A program made the translations under genes and the position numbers. Shown one piece after another: positions 35,645 to 44,892 of a DNA stretch of 64,000 nt. Origin of the DNA: Thalassovita litoralis (GTDB lineage Bacteria > Pseudomonadota > Alphaproteobacteria > Rhodobacterales > Rhodobacteraceae); the NCBI RefSeq assembly GCF_900182725.1, contig NZ_FXTO01000014.1:30964-94963 (forward strand), in the 5' to 3' direction. Each line of letters begins with the position of its first letter. Position 1 is the first letter of the stretch. The notes beneath the pieces were generated by a model. The model made no database searches, was not told the DNA's origin, and saw only the letters and a list, made by a program, of their open reading frames with translations.

Positions 35645-37399
35645 ATGACACGTCAAATGACCGGAGCGAAAATGGTAGTTCAAGCCCTCAAGGATCAGGG
35701 TGTGGACGTCGTATTCGGATATCCCGGAGGCGCTGTGCTACCGATTTACGATGAAATTTTCCAGCAGAACGATATTCGTCACATTCTGGTGCGCCACGAA
35801 CAGGGGGCCGTTCACGCCGCCGAAGGCTATGCCCGTTCCACCGGAAAGCCGGGTGTGGCGCTTGTGACCTCGGGTCCCGGTGCTACTAACGCCGTGACGG
35901 GCCTGACCGATGCGCTGCTGGACAGCATTCCGATTGTGGTTCTGACGGGTCAGGTGCCGACCTTTATGATCGGCTCGGATGCGTTTCAGGAAGCAGACAC
36001 CGTGGGCATCACCCGGTCCTGCACCAAGCACAACTGGCTGGTAAAGGAAACCGACGCGCTGGCCGCCACGCTGCACGAGGCGTTTCATGTTGCCACCGCT
36101 GGCCGTCCCGGCCCGGTGTTGATCGACATTCCCAAGGATGTGCAATTTGCCACCGGCGCATATACCCCGCCGCAAAAGGTTTCGACCAGCCGCTATAAAC
36201 CGCAACTCAAAGGCGACATGGACGCGATCAACGAATTGGTCGCGGCGATGGAAACCGCGAAGAAGCCGATTTTCTATACCGGCGGCGGCGTCATCAATTC
36301 CGGCCCGGCGGCCAGCCAACTGTTGCGTGAACTGGTGGAACAGACCGGGTTCCCGATCACCTCGACCCTGATGGGGTTGGGGGCGTATCCGGCCTCGGGC
36401 GATAAATGGCTGGGAATGCTGGGGATGCACGGCCTGTACGAGGCCAATATGGCAATGCACGATTGCGATCTGATGATCAATATCGGCGCCCGTTTTGATG
36501 ACCGGATCACAGGCCGCATTGATGCGTTCAGCCCGAATTCCAAAAAGGTGCATATAGACATTGACCCGTCATCAATCAACAAGGTGATCCGGGTGGATAT
36601 TCCCATTGTCGGTGACGTGGCTCATGTTCTGGAAGACATCCTGAAAGTCTGGAAAGCGCGCGGGCGCAAGACCAACAAGGAAGGTCTGGCCAAATGGTGG
36701 GGCAAAATCAACGAATGGCAAAAAGTCGACTGCCTGAAATTCACCCAATCCGGCAAGACCATCAAACCGCAATACGCCCTGCAACGGCTTGAGGCGCTGA
36801 CCAAAAGCCACGACCGCTATATCTGCACCGAAGTGGGGCAGCATCAGATGTGGGCCGCGCAGTATTTGGGCTTTGACGATCCCAATCGCTGGATGACCTC
36901 GGGCGGATTGGGGACGATGGGCTATGGCTTCCCGTCCTCGATCGGGGTGCAGATGGCGCATCCTGAATCGCTGGTGATCAACGTCGCGGGCGAAGCGTCT
37001 TGGCTGATGAATATGCAGGAAATGGGCACCGCCGTACAATTCCGTCTGCCGGTGAAACAGTTCATCCTGAATAATGAACGTCTGGGGATGGTGCGCCAAT
37101 GGCAGGAATTGCTGCATGGCGAACGCTATTCACATTCGTGGTCCGAGGCGCTGCCCGATTTCGTAAAGCTGGCCGAGGCATTCGGGGCCAAGGGCATCTA
37201 TTGCGACAACCCGGATGATCTGGACGATGCGATCATGGAAATGATCAATTATGACGGCCCGGTGATTTTCGACTGTCTGGTGGAAAAACACGAAAACTGC
37301 TTCCCGATGATCCCGTCGGGCGAGCCGCATAACAAGATGCTGCTGGGCGATGCCAGCACCAAGGACGCCATCGGCAACACCGGCGCCGTTCTGGTTTGA
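35645..37399 (+). CDS. ilvB: Acetolactate synthase, large subunit
   Basis: Catalytic subunit of acetohydroxyacid synthase: joins two pyruvates, or pyruvate and 2-oxobutyrate, with TPP, FAD and Mg2+, opening branched-chain amino acid synthesis. The 584-residue protein has the TPP-activating Glu in RHEQGAVHAAEGYA near residue 50, the FAD-binding middle domain, and the TPP/Mg2+ motif (GEASWLMNMQEMGTA ... NNERLGMV) near 440-475. It lies 91 nt after the leader peptide, beyond the attenuator, and before ilvN. The ALS III-type name IlvI would fit equally. Confidence 0.96.
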   Translation: MTRQMTGAKMVVQALKDQGVDVVFGYPGGAVLPIYDEIFQQNDIRHILVRHEQGAVHAAEGYARSTGKPGVALVTSGPGATNAVTGLTDALLDSIPIVVLTGQVPTFMIGSDAFQEADTVGITRSCTKHNWLVKETDALAATLHEAFHVATAGRPGPVLIDIPKDVQFATGAYTPPQKVSTSRYKPQLKGDMDAINELVAAMETAKKPIFYTGGGVINSGPAASQLLRELVEQTGFPITSTLMGLGAYPASGDKWLGMLGMHGLYEANMAMHDCDLMINIGARFDDRITGRIDAFSPNSKKVHIDIDPSSINKVIRVDIPIVGDVAHVLEDILKVWKARGRKTNKEGLAKWWGKINEWQKVDCLKFTQSGKTIKPQYALQRLEALTKSHDRYICTEVGQHQMWAAQYLGFDDPNRWMTSGGLGTMGYGFPSSIGVQMAHPESLVINVAGEASWLMNMQEMGTAVQFRLPVKQFILNNERLGMVRQWQELLHGERYSHSWSEALPDFVKLAEAFGAKGIYCDNPDDLDDAIMEMINYDGPVIFDCLVEKHENCFPMIPSGEPHNKMLLGDASTKDAIGNTGAVLV

Positions 37400-37472
37400 T
37401 GACGGGCTTCGGGCGCGGCGGTGTTGCTGCGCCCGGCCTTTCCATCCCGTACCCTTCAGCAAGGAAAACATC

Positions 37473-38033
37473 ATGTCTGCCCTACAGATCAAAAAAGGCT
37501 CCTCCAAACATTCCGCATATAACCTGCGCCCGAATTTTTCGGACGTCAGCGAAAAACACACGCTGGCCGTGATCGTCGATAACGAAGCGGGCGTTCTGGC
37601 CCGTGTGATCGGCCTGTTTGGTGCGCGCGGTTATAACATCGACAGCCTGACCGTGGCTGAAATCGACCATGCCGGACATCGGTCGCGCATCACCATCTGC
37701 ACCACTGGCACGCCGCAGGTGATTGAACAGATCAAGGCGCAACTGGGCAGGATTGTCCCGGTTCACGAAGTTCACGACCTGACCGTAGAAGGGGCCGCCG
37801 TTGAACGTGAACTGGCCCTGATCAAGGTGCAGGGCGATGGCGAAAAACGGGTCGAGGCGCTGCGTCTGGCCGATATTTTCCGCGCCAATGTGGTGGACAG
37901 CACGCTGGAAAGCTTTGTCTTTGAAATCACCGGCACGCCCGAAAAGATTGACGCTTTTGCCGATCTGATGCGCCCGCTGGGTCTGGTCGAAGTAGCCCGC
38001 ACCGGCGTAGCGGCCCTGTCACGCGGGCTGTAA
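37473..38033 (+). CDS. ilvN: Acetolactate synthase, small regulatory subunit
   Basis: Regulatory subunit (186 aa) that binds valine and activates the large subunit. The N-terminal ACT domain is clear (HTLAVIVDNEAGVLARVIGL ... RGYNIDSLTVAE), and the C-terminal ALS_ss domain follows (ALIKVQGDGEKR, FEITGTPEKIDAF). The ATG has AAGGAA upstream. It follows ilvB by 73 nt and is closed by a strong terminator, so the operon is ilvB-ilvN only; ilvC is not here. Confidence 0.96.
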   Translation: MSALQIKKGSSKHSAYNLRPNFSDVSEKHTLAVIVDNEAGVLARVIGLFGARGYNIDSLTVAEIDHAGHRSRITICTTGTPQVIEQIKAQLGRIVPVHEVHDLTVEGAAVERELALIKVQGDGEKRVEALRLADIFRANVVDSTLESFVFEITGTPEKIDAFADLMRPLGLVEVARTGVAALSRGL

Positions 38034-38057
38034 ATCCCTCGAATGGATCACGGAAAC

Positions 38058-38084
38058 GGGGCCGGTTTTCACCGGCCCCTTTTT
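38058..38084 (+). terminator. Rho-independent terminator of ilvBN
   Basis: Perfect 9-bp stem GGGGCCGGT / ACCGGCCCC with a TTTC loop, then five T residues. It lies 24 nt after the ilvN stop. Confidence 0.92.
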
Positions 38085-38099
38085 CATTGCGATGATGGC

Positions 38100-38354
38100 T
38101 TAACCTTCTTTCGCCGGTAGCAGTCCGGCCTCTTGCATGGCGGCGGCTTCATCCGCGTCCAGAACCCCATCGGCCGAAATGTCATAGCTGTTAAAGCTGT
38201 CTTCGGTCATGTCCGGTGCCACCACCTGCAATTCCGCCAGGCTATAGGCCCCGTCCCCGTCAGTGTCGATGGCGGGATCAATTTGTGCCGCCAGCAGCGG
38301 TGCCGCCAGAGTGATGGCAAAAGCGGTCGCGGTGATCCGATGTGCAATAGTCAT
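38100..38354 (-). CDS. Exported EF-hand protein
   Basis: An 84-residue protein with a Sec signal peptide (about 1-23, ending LLAAQ) and two EF-hand calcium loops: DTDGDGAYSLAE near residue 30 and DISADGVLDADE near residue 58. Both have Asp at loop positions 1, 3 or 5 and an acidic residue at 12, so Ca2+ binding is plausible. Such small periplasmic EF-hand proteins are common in roseobacters and have no agreed function. Convergent with ilvN across the terminator. The 275 nt upstream (to 38629) hold no gene I can support. Confidence 0.85.
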   Translation of the reverse strand: MTIAHRITATAFAITLAAPLLAAQIDPAIDTDGDGAYSLAELQVVAPDMTEDSFNSYDISADGVLDADEAAAMQEAGLLPAKEG

Positions 38355-38629
38355 GAATGTGGTCCTTTACTTTGGCTTTTGGCGCGGCCCATCCGCGCCT
38401 TGACCACAGATAAGCACCTGCACCGCCAGCAATGAATATCCCACTGAAAACAGGTCACTTTTAGGCACCAGACTGCGCGAATCCCATCACCGAACAGGCG
38501 ATGGTCCGCCCGGTTCCACGGCCCCTGCCCCAACAGGCGAACCGCCACCGATCCGCATCGGTCCGCCGCGCGATCTGTTGCCGATCGACGCGGCGGATCA
38601 GGATCAGAGGGAACCCGCCGATCCGCGAC

Positions 38630-39418
38630 TCAGACAGGATCGACCGCCCCCGCATCGCTGAGCAGGCGATATAAATGCCATGTCGCATGACCCAATAACG
38701 GCAGCACCACATACAGCCCCAGAAACCACGGGATCATGGCCACGAATGTCACCGCCGCGATGAACAATGCCCACGCCAGCATTGGCACGGGATTGCGCAC
38801 AACCGTTTGGAACGAGGTGATCATGGCGGTAACGAAATCCACCTCGCGATCCAGCAGCATCGGCAGGCTGATGACCGTGATCATATACAGCAGCAGCGCA
38901 AACAGCGCGCCCACCACGGTTCCCACGCCCAGCATCATCACCCCGTTTGGGGTCAAAAACACATCATAGGACGATGATACATTGGTCATGGTGCTAAGCC
39001 CCATGAACAGGGCGAAAATCATATGGGCAATAAAGAACCAGAACAGAAACATGAAAATCACGATGGCGCAGATGGATGGCAGTTGCCGTTTGGACTGTTT
39101 CGCTATGACACCGAAAATCTGATACATATCCATTGCGCGGCCTTGTTCGATCCGGCGGCTGACCTCGTACAGGCCCACCGCTGCGAACGGCCCGAACAGG
39201 GGAAAGCCCACAGCCGCAAAGATCAGCCAATAGGTTTTTCCGGTGGCAAAGGTGATCCACGCAAAAATCAGCCCCAACACCACATAGACCGAGGCAAAGA
39301 CAAACCCGAAACCGGGGGCGCGTTTCATATCGGCCCACGCCCGGCGCAGGGCTTCTTTCAACACATCAAAACTGGCGCGCCCTAATTCGGGCGCACCGTG
39401 TTCCAATTCATACGGCAT
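38630..39418 (-). CDS. DUF2189 integral membrane protein
   Basis: A 262-residue protein with about six hydrophobic segments: two near 40-90, two near 115-145, one near 160-185 and one near 215-240, separated by short loops; the N-terminus is soluble ([20 protein letters not shown]). This matches DUF2189, often annotated near or as a cytochrome-oxidase-related membrane protein, but the role is unknown. No conserved catalytic residue is evident. The single start at 39418 is preceded by GGAGTGG. It stands alone between a hairpin repeat and the 38.4-38.6 kb gap. Confidence 0.85.
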   Translation of the reverse strand: MPYELEHGAPELGRASFDVLKEALRRAWADMKRAPGFGFVFASVYVVLGLIFAWITFATGKTYWLIFAAVGFPLFGPFAAVGLYEVSRRIEQGRAMDMYQIFGVIAKQSKRQLPSICAIVIFMFLFWFFIAHMIFALFMGLSTMTNVSSSYDVFLTPNGVMMLGVGTVVGALFALLLYMITVISLPMLLDREVDFVTAMITSFQTVVRNPVPMLAWALFIAAVTFVAMIPWFLGLYVVLPLLGHATWHLYRLLSDAGAVDPV

Positions 39419-39424
39419 CCACTC

Positions 39425-39463
39425 CTCCCAAAGCGAAAATATTCATATTTTTGAGTATGGGAG
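39425..39463. repeat. Large hairpin between DUF2189 and amidase genes
   Basis: An inner perfect stem AAAATAT / ATATTTT with a 2-nt loop (39436-39451) lies inside an outer CTCCCA / TGGGAG pair. The complementary strand contains ATACTCAAAAATATG, which resembles a variant of the AATACTC box seen at other intergenic sites. It may mark the end of the amidase transcript, which reads into it. Confidence 0.45.
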
Positions 39464-39488
39464 CGGGTTTTGCCCGTAAAATCAAGCG

Positions 39489-40904
39489 TCAGGGTAGCTT
39501 TGGCGGCATTTTACTGGGCCATTGTGTCGCAGCGTGATACGCCTGTCCCAATTGCAGAATGCCCGCATCGTTGCGCGATGCCCCAACCAGTTGCATCCCC
39601 ATCGGCAAACCATTGGTCCCAAACCCAACCGGAACCGACAGCGCAGGCAGGCCCAGCAGGCTGGCGGGGATCACCACCTCCATCCAGCGGTGATAGGTAT
39701 CCATGTCCTTGTCGTTGATTTGCGTCGGATGCACCATGTCCACATCAAAGGGCCAAACCTGTGCGGTGGGAATGGCAAAGGCATCGTATTTGGTAAACAG
39801 CTCTGCCGCAGCCCGGAACCACTCGGACCGGATCACGCTCATCCGATGAACGTCCATCCCGCTTAGCGGCAGGCCGTTTTCAATTTCCCAGACAGCCGCA
39901 GGTTTCAGCATCGCACGGGTTTTATCCTGCGCATAAAGCGGCGCGAATTTACAGGCAACAGCGTACCAGCGCAGGGTTTGCCATGCCTCCCATATCTTTT
40001 CGGCAGGGAACGGAGCCTGCACCCGATCCACGGTCACGCCCAGATCACGGTAGACATCCAGCGCGGCCTCGCACAGGTCCAGAATACCGGGTTCCATCTC
40101 ATAGGCCCCGTCCCAATCCGCCAGCCATGCAATTCGCTGCCCCGTCACCGGGGTGGTTAGCCCGGCGCTGAAATCTTCGTTGTCCAGACCAAAAGGTTGA
40201 CGCGGGTCGCGCCCGGCCTGCACCTGCAACAGCGCGGCAATATCTGCGGGGGACCGCCCCATCGGGCCATTTGTAGCCAGCGTTTGCAGGTAACTGTCGC
40301 CAATCGGTTCAAACGGCACCCGCCCCCATGTCGGGCGGAACCCATACACGTTGCACCACCCCGCCGGATTGCGCAGGCTGCCCATCATGTCCGATCCATC
40401 GGCAATTGGCAGCATCCGGGTTGCCAGTGCCACAGCCGCCCCACCGGACGATCCCCCGGCGCTGCGCGTCACGTCATAGGGATTGCGTGTCGGGCCATAA
40501 ACCGGATTGAACGTGTGACTGCCCAGCCCAAATTCCGGCACATTGGTTTTGCCAAGGATCAGCGCCCCCGCCGCCCGCATCCGAGCCACGAATATATCAT
40601 CCGCCTCGGCCACCTGCCCGGCGAAAATGGGCGACCCAAAGGACGAAACCAGCCCTTTGACATTGGCCAGATCCTTCACCGCCATCGGGATACCATGCAG
40701 CCAGCCCTTGCGCGGGGTGTTATCGGCGGCGCGAGCTTCGGCCAGCATTTCGTCGCCATCTCGCTGCGCCACAACGGCATTAACATGGGGGTTCCACGCG
40801 CCGATTTGCGCCAGCGTGGCCTTCATCAATTCCTCGGCGCTCAGTTCGCGCCGTTCGATCATCCCCGACAGGTCCAGCGCGTCGCGGTCCAGCAGATCAC
40901 CCAT
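39489..40904 (-). CDS. Amidase-signature family hydrolase
   Basis: About 471 residues of the amidase signature family. The Ser-cisSer-Lys triad is visible: Lys in MAVKDL near residue 75, the Gly/Ser-rich SAGGSSGGAAVAL near 150 with the bridging Ser, and the nucleophile Ser in the DGSDMMGSLRNPA stretch near 175. Relatives hydrolyse carboxylic amides and sometimes serve GatA-like roles, but there is no gatB or gatC here. The ATG at 40904 has GGGAG seven nt upstream and is preferred to 40919. The substrate is unknown. Confidence 0.88.
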   Translation of the reverse strand: MGDLLDRDALDLSGMIERRELSAEELMKATLAQIGAWNPHVNAVVAQRDGDEMLAEARAADNTPRKGWLHGIPMAVKDLANVKGLVSSFGSPIFAGQVAEADDIFVARMRAAGALILGKTNVPEFGLGSHTFNPVYGPTRNPYDVTRSAGGSSGGAAVALATRMLPIADGSDMMGSLRNPAGWCNVYGFRPTWGRVPFEPIGDSYLQTLATNGPMGRSPADIAALLQVQAGRDPRQPFGLDNEDFSAGLTTPVTGQRIAWLADWDGAYEMEPGILDLCEAALDVYRDLGVTVDRVQAPFPAEKIWEAWQTLRWYAVACKFAPLYAQDKTRAMLKPAAVWEIENGLPLSGMDVHRMSVIRSEWFRAAAELFTKYDAFAIPTAQVWPFDVDMVHPTQINDKDMDTYHRWMEVVIPASLLGLPALSVPVGFGTNGLPMGMQLVGASRNDAGILQLGQAYHAATQWPSKMPPKLP

Positions 40905-40931
40905 TCCAATTCTCCCCATTGGACGAAACGT

Positions 40932-40956
40932 AAAAGGCAGGGGAAATTCCCCTGCC
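40932..40956 (-). terminator. Rho-independent terminator of prfB
   Basis: On the minus strand GGCAGGGG pairs with CCCCTGCC around a 5-nt loop and is followed by four U residues, 50 nt after the prfB stop and 28 nt before the amidase start. Confidence 0.85.
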
Positions 40957-41006
40957 GGTGTAATCTTTCTGAACTGTTTGCAACTGACAAGCCTGCCAGC
41001 ACAAAT

Positions 41007-42134
41007 TTAGTCTTCCGCGTTCGCCTCTGCCCGCGATTTGCCCGACACCTGCATCGCCAGCGTGGCCGCCATCAGCCCATCCAGATCGCCATCCAGAACC
41101 CCCTGCGTGTCCGAGGTTTCAAACCCCGTGCGCAGGTCTTTGACCATCTGATACGGCTGCAACACATAAGACCGGATTTGGTTGCCCCACCCGGCATCGC
41201 CCTTGGCTTCGTGGGCGGCGTTGATGGCTTCGTTACGGCGGTCCAGCTCCATCTGGTACAGGCGCGATTTCAGCGCCTTCATGGCGATATCACGGTTCTG
41301 GTGCTGCGATTTTTCCGATGATGTGACCACAATCCCGGTGGGCATGTGCGTGATCCGCACCGCCGAGTCGGTGGTGTTGACGTGCTGACCACCCGCCCCC
41401 GAGGACCGATAGGTATCAATCCGAATATCGGCGGGGTTCACATCAATCTCGATATTGTCGTCGACCACCGGATACACCCAGACCGAACTGAACGAGGTAT
41501 GCCGCCGCGCCGAGCTGTCATAGGGCGAAATCCGCACCAGACGATGCACCCCGGATTCCGATTTCAGCCAGCCATAGGCATTATGCCCGGAAATTTTATA
41601 AGCCACGGATTTGATCCCAGCCTCTTCGCCGTGGTTTATCGACTGAAGCTCGACCTCGTAGCCCTTTTTTTCGGCCCAGCGGACATACATCCGCGCCAGC
41701 ATCGACGCCCAGTCGCAGGATTCCGTCCCCCCCGCGCCCGAGTTGATTTCAAGGAAGGTATCGCTGCCGTCCGCTTCGCCGTTCAGCAGGGCTTCCAGTT
41801 CTTTTTCGGCGGCTTTCTTTGCCAGCGTCTTGATCGAATCTTCGGCCTCTTTGACGACATCCTGATCGTCTTCCATTTCGCCCAGTTCGATCAGCTCGAT
41901 ATTGTCGGCCAGTTCTTGTTTCATATCGTCATGCGCGGTGATCGCATCCAGCAATGACTGGCGTTCACGCATCAGCTTTTGCGCGGCATCGGGATCGTCC
42001 CACAGGGTCGGGTCTTCAACGCGGGCGTTGAATTCTTCCATCCGGTATTGGGCGGTTTCCCAATTCATCCGCTGCCGCAACAGGGCAAGCGATTTCTCGA
42101 TGGCTGAAACCGTGTTCTGAACCTCTGCGCGCAT
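41007..42134 (-). CDS. prfB: Peptide chain release factor 2
   Basis: Recognises UAA and UGA stop codons and triggers release of the nascent chain. The 375-residue protein has the GGQ loop (SGAGGQHVNTTDSA) near residue 250, and the first helical domain lies at 1-110. The frame is continuous, so the programmed +1 frameshift that autoregulates E. coli prfB is absent, as in most alphaproteobacteria. It is followed by its own terminator. The gene lies 90 nt downstream of the PBP1A gene on the same strand. Confidence 0.95.
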   Translation of the reverse strand: MRAEVQNTVSAIEKSLALLRQRMNWETAQYRMEEFNARVEDPTLWDDPDAAQKLMRERQSLLDAITAHDDMKQELADNIELIELGEMEDDQDVVKEAEDSIKTLAKKAAEKELEALLNGEADGSDTFLEINSGAGGTESCDWASMLARMYVRWAEKKGYEVELQSINHGEEAGIKSVAYKISGHNAYGWLKSESGVHRLVRISPYDSSARRHTSFSSVWVYPVVDDNIEIDVNPADIRIDTYRSSGAGGQHVNTTDSAVRITHMPTGIVVTSSEKSQHQNRDIAMKALKSRLYQMELDRRNEAINAAHEAKGDAGWGNQIRSYVLQPYQMVKDLRTGFETSDTQGVLDGDLDGLMAATLAMQVSGKSRAEANAED

Positions 42135-42224
42135 GGGATAATCCTGCTAATTTTCGTTTCCGGCTTGCGTGATAGCTTACCCCGCCAGCCGGGGCAAGGC
42201 GGGGCGCATGGTCTGAATGCTGGG

Positions 42225-44777
42225 TTAATACAAACCGCCCGAAGACACCGACCCGAAAGACGCTTTCGGTCCCACCACCGCGCGTTGCCCGGTTGAGGTC
42301 GTCACCTCTTGCGAATGTTCCTGCACTTCTTCGAACAGCGGCAGGTTCGACCCCATAGCGAAACCGCCATCATACATGACGCCGAAAATCGGTTCTTCGC
42401 CATCGCGGAAATATTCCGCCACCACGTTTTCCCCACCGGCATCATCCGCCAGACGTGCGCCGGTAAAGCGATCAATCTTGATGAAATGCCCGCCCGGCGG
42501 CACGCGGAATTTCCCGCCGCCATATTTTTCGGTCGCTTTCAGCATGAACTCCTGAAACACCGGGCCGCACATGGACCCGCCATAGGCCCCCCGCCCCAGC
42601 GGGCGCGGCGTGTCATAGCCCATGTAACAGCCCGCCACGATATTGCTGGTGAAGCCGACAAACCAAACGTCCTTGGCATCGTTGGTGGTCCCGGTCTTGC
42701 CAGCGGTCGGCACCCCCAGACGCACCACACCCGCGGCAGTCCCGCGCTGAACCACCCCCTGCATCATCGAAGTCAACTGATACGCCGTAATCGCATCCAT
42801 CACCCGTTCGCGGTTCGATACGATATGGGGGCTGTCTGATTTCCGCAGCATCGGATCGGCGCAATCGGTGCAAACCCGTTTGTCATGCCGATAGATCGTT
42901 TTGCCATAGCGGTCCTGCACCCGGTCCACCAGCGTGGGTTCCACCCGTTCGCCGCCATTGGCGAACATCGCATAGGCGGCCACCATCTTGAACAGCGTGG
43001 TTTCTTCGGCCCCCAAAGAGTTCGCCAAAAATTCGCCCATCTGGTCATAGACCCCGAATTTTTCGGCATAGGCGGCCACCACGTCCATGCCCACCTCTTG
43101 CGCCAGTCGGATCGTCATCAGGTTCCGCGACCGTTCAATCCCAGTCCGCAGCGGTGTTGGCCCGTAATATTGGTTGGACGAGTTTTTGGGCCGCCACAGC
43201 CCTTGGGGCGTGTTAATCTCGATCGGGGCGTCGATCACGATCGTGGCGGGGCTATAGCCGCTGTCCAGGGCCGAGGCATAGACGAAAGGCTTGAAGCTGG
43301 AACCGGGTTGGCGCATCGCCTGCGTGGCACGGTTGAACACCGAATCCTGATAGCTGAACCCGCCTTGCATGGCGATCACACGGCCAGTATTCACGTCCAT
43401 TGCCATGAATCCGCCCTGCACCTCGGGCACTTGCCGCAGGGTCCAGCGGATAAAGCTGTTATCGCTGTCCTTGGTCATGGCACGCACCAGAACCACATCG
43501 CCCACATCCAGCAGGTCCGCCGCCACGCGGGCCTTTTTCGCCAGCTTGCCATCGTCCAGCCGCTTACGCGCCCATTGCACGTCCTTGGCTTCGATCCAAT
43601 GGCCGTCCGCGTCGGTGTCGATCCCTTCGATGCCGATCCGGGCGTCGTTTTTACCCAGTTCCAACACCACCGCCGGATACCAGCGCCCATTCAATTGAAT
43701 GTCGCGCGATACTTCGGTTTCCGCCAAGGCCGCACGCCAGCTTTCTTCGGTGCTCAGCTTGGCCGGGTCGATTTTCTTGCCGGTGCCGTTCCAAATCCCC
43801 CGCGAGCGGTCATATTCTTCCAGCCCCCGGCGCAGCGCCACAGCGGCATCCACCTGCATTTCTGGGTCAATCGTGGCGCGGACGGTCAGGCCGCCGGTAA
43901 AAAACTCGCCCTCGCCAAATTCATCCGACAGTTGCCGCCGGATTTCATCGGTAAAGTAATCCCGCGGCGGCAGCGCCGTGCGGAAGCTTTCGAAATCTCC
44001 GTTTTGCACCGATTGCAGCGGGGCTTTTACCTCGGTTTCGTACACGGCCGCCGTGATATATCCGTTTTCCTTCATCTCGCGCAGCACATAATTCCGGCGT
44101 TTCAACAGCCGGTCCTTGTTGCGCACCGGATGGAAATCAGACGGCGCTTTGGGCATGGACGCCAGCATTGCCGCCTCGTGCGGGGTCAACTCGCTCAGAG
44201 TCTTATTGAAATAGGTCTGCGCCGCAGCTGCCACACCATAGGAATTCTGCCCAAGGAAGATTTCATTCAGATACAGCTCAAGGATTTTATCCTTCGGCAG
44301 CGTTTCTTCCAGACGGGTGGCCAGAATGATTTCCTTGATCTTGCGTTCGATCTTGCGCTCGCCGCCCAGCAGGAAATTCTTCATCACCTGCTGCGTGATG
44401 GTCGACGCCCCGCGCACATTACGCCCGCGCGATTTCACGGCATCAATCGCGGCAGACACCATCCCGCGCGCGTCATAGCCCTTGTGGGTATAAAAATTCT
44501 TGTCCTCGGCGCTGATGAAGGCGTGTTTCACCATGTCCGGGATTTCATCCGCCGGGGCAAACAGGCGGCGTTCCTTGGCAAATTCGTCGATAATCTGCCC
44601 TTCGCCGGAATAAATCCGGCTGATTGTCGGCGGTTTATACTGCGCAAGGCTTTCGTGGCTTGGCAAATCCTGCCCGTAAATCCAGAACACGGCCCCGATA
44701 CTCAGCGCAACAACCGCCAGCCCCAATGTGACTGCCGTGAAAATGGACCCGAAAAAGGAAAGTATAAACCTCAGCAC
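42225..44777 (-). CDS. mrcA: Bifunctional penicillin-binding protein 1A
   Basis: Inner-membrane peptidoglycan polymerase with glycosyltransferase and transpeptidase activity, 850 residues. After the N-terminal span (about 10-35) the GT51 domain shows EDKNFYTHKGYD, RGASTITQQ and the catalytic Glu region. The transpeptidase has the active Ser in PGSSFKPFVY near residue 500, SxN as SRN near 555 and KTGTT near 705. It is encoded directly downstream of the amidase amiC and upstream of prfB, an order common in this group. The start overlaps no other gene and its ATG is clear. Confidence 0.95.
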   Translation of the reverse strand: MLRFILSFFGSIFTAVTLGLAVVALSIGAVFWIYGQDLPSHESLAQYKPPTISRIYSGEGQIIDEFAKERRLFAPADEIPDMVKHAFISAEDKNFYTHKGYDARGMVSAAIDAVKSRGRNVRGASTITQQVMKNFLLGGERKIERKIKEIILATRLEETLPKDKILELYLNEIFLGQNSYGVAAAAQTYFNKTLSELTPHEAAMLASMPKAPSDFHPVRNKDRLLKRRNYVLREMKENGYITAAVYETEVKAPLQSVQNGDFESFRTALPPRDYFTDEIRRQLSDEFGEGEFFTGGLTVRATIDPEMQVDAAVALRRGLEEYDRSRGIWNGTGKKIDPAKLSTEESWRAALAETEVSRDIQLNGRWYPAVVLELGKNDARIGIEGIDTDADGHWIEAKDVQWARKRLDDGKLAKKARVAADLLDVGDVVLVRAMTKDSDNSFIRWTLRQVPEVQGGFMAMDVNTGRVIAMQGGFSYQDSVFNRATQAMRQPGSSFKPFVYASALDSGYSPATIVIDAPIEINTPQGLWRPKNSSNQYYGPTPLRTGIERSRNLMTIRLAQEVGMDVVAAYAEKFGVYDQMGEFLANSLGAEETTLFKMVAAYAMFANGGERVEPTLVDRVQDRYGKTIYRHDKRVCTDCADPMLRKSDSPHIVSNRERVMDAITAYQLTSMMQGVVQRGTAAGVVRLGVPTAGKTGTTNDAKDVWFVGFTSNIVAGCYMGYDTPRPLGRGAYGGSMCGPVFQEFMLKATEKYGGGKFRVPPGGHFIKIDRFTGARLADDAGGENVVAEYFRDGEEPIFGVMYDGGFAMGSNLPLFEEVQEHSQEVTTSTGQRAVVGPKASFGSVSSGGLY

Positions 44778-44892
44778 CCGCCGCCGCCTTTATCAATTAG
44801 GTTGCGCCTCTATACTGTTCACGACAGCTAGCGTCAAAACAAGAAGCGTTGAACAGGCGGCAGCTTTCCGCCCCCCGGCTGTTTCACCCGGT

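Noticed and set aside
38461..38712. Minus-strand open frame after the DUF2189 gene
   Set aside because: It starts inside DUF2189 in another frame, is Arg/Trp-rich, and shows no family; the gap is better left as non-coding.
41007..42134. Programmed frameshift in prfB
   Set aside because: The frame is continuous from ATG to stop; no internal TGA early in the gene.
42180..42204. Terminator after the PBP1A gene
   Set aside because: A CCCCGCC / GGCGGGG stem exists, but the loop is long and no U-run follows on either strand.
42885..44831. Long plus-strand open frame across the PBP1A gene
   Set aside because: Antisense to a protein with every PBP motif; His/Gln/Arg-rich translation typical of shadow frames.
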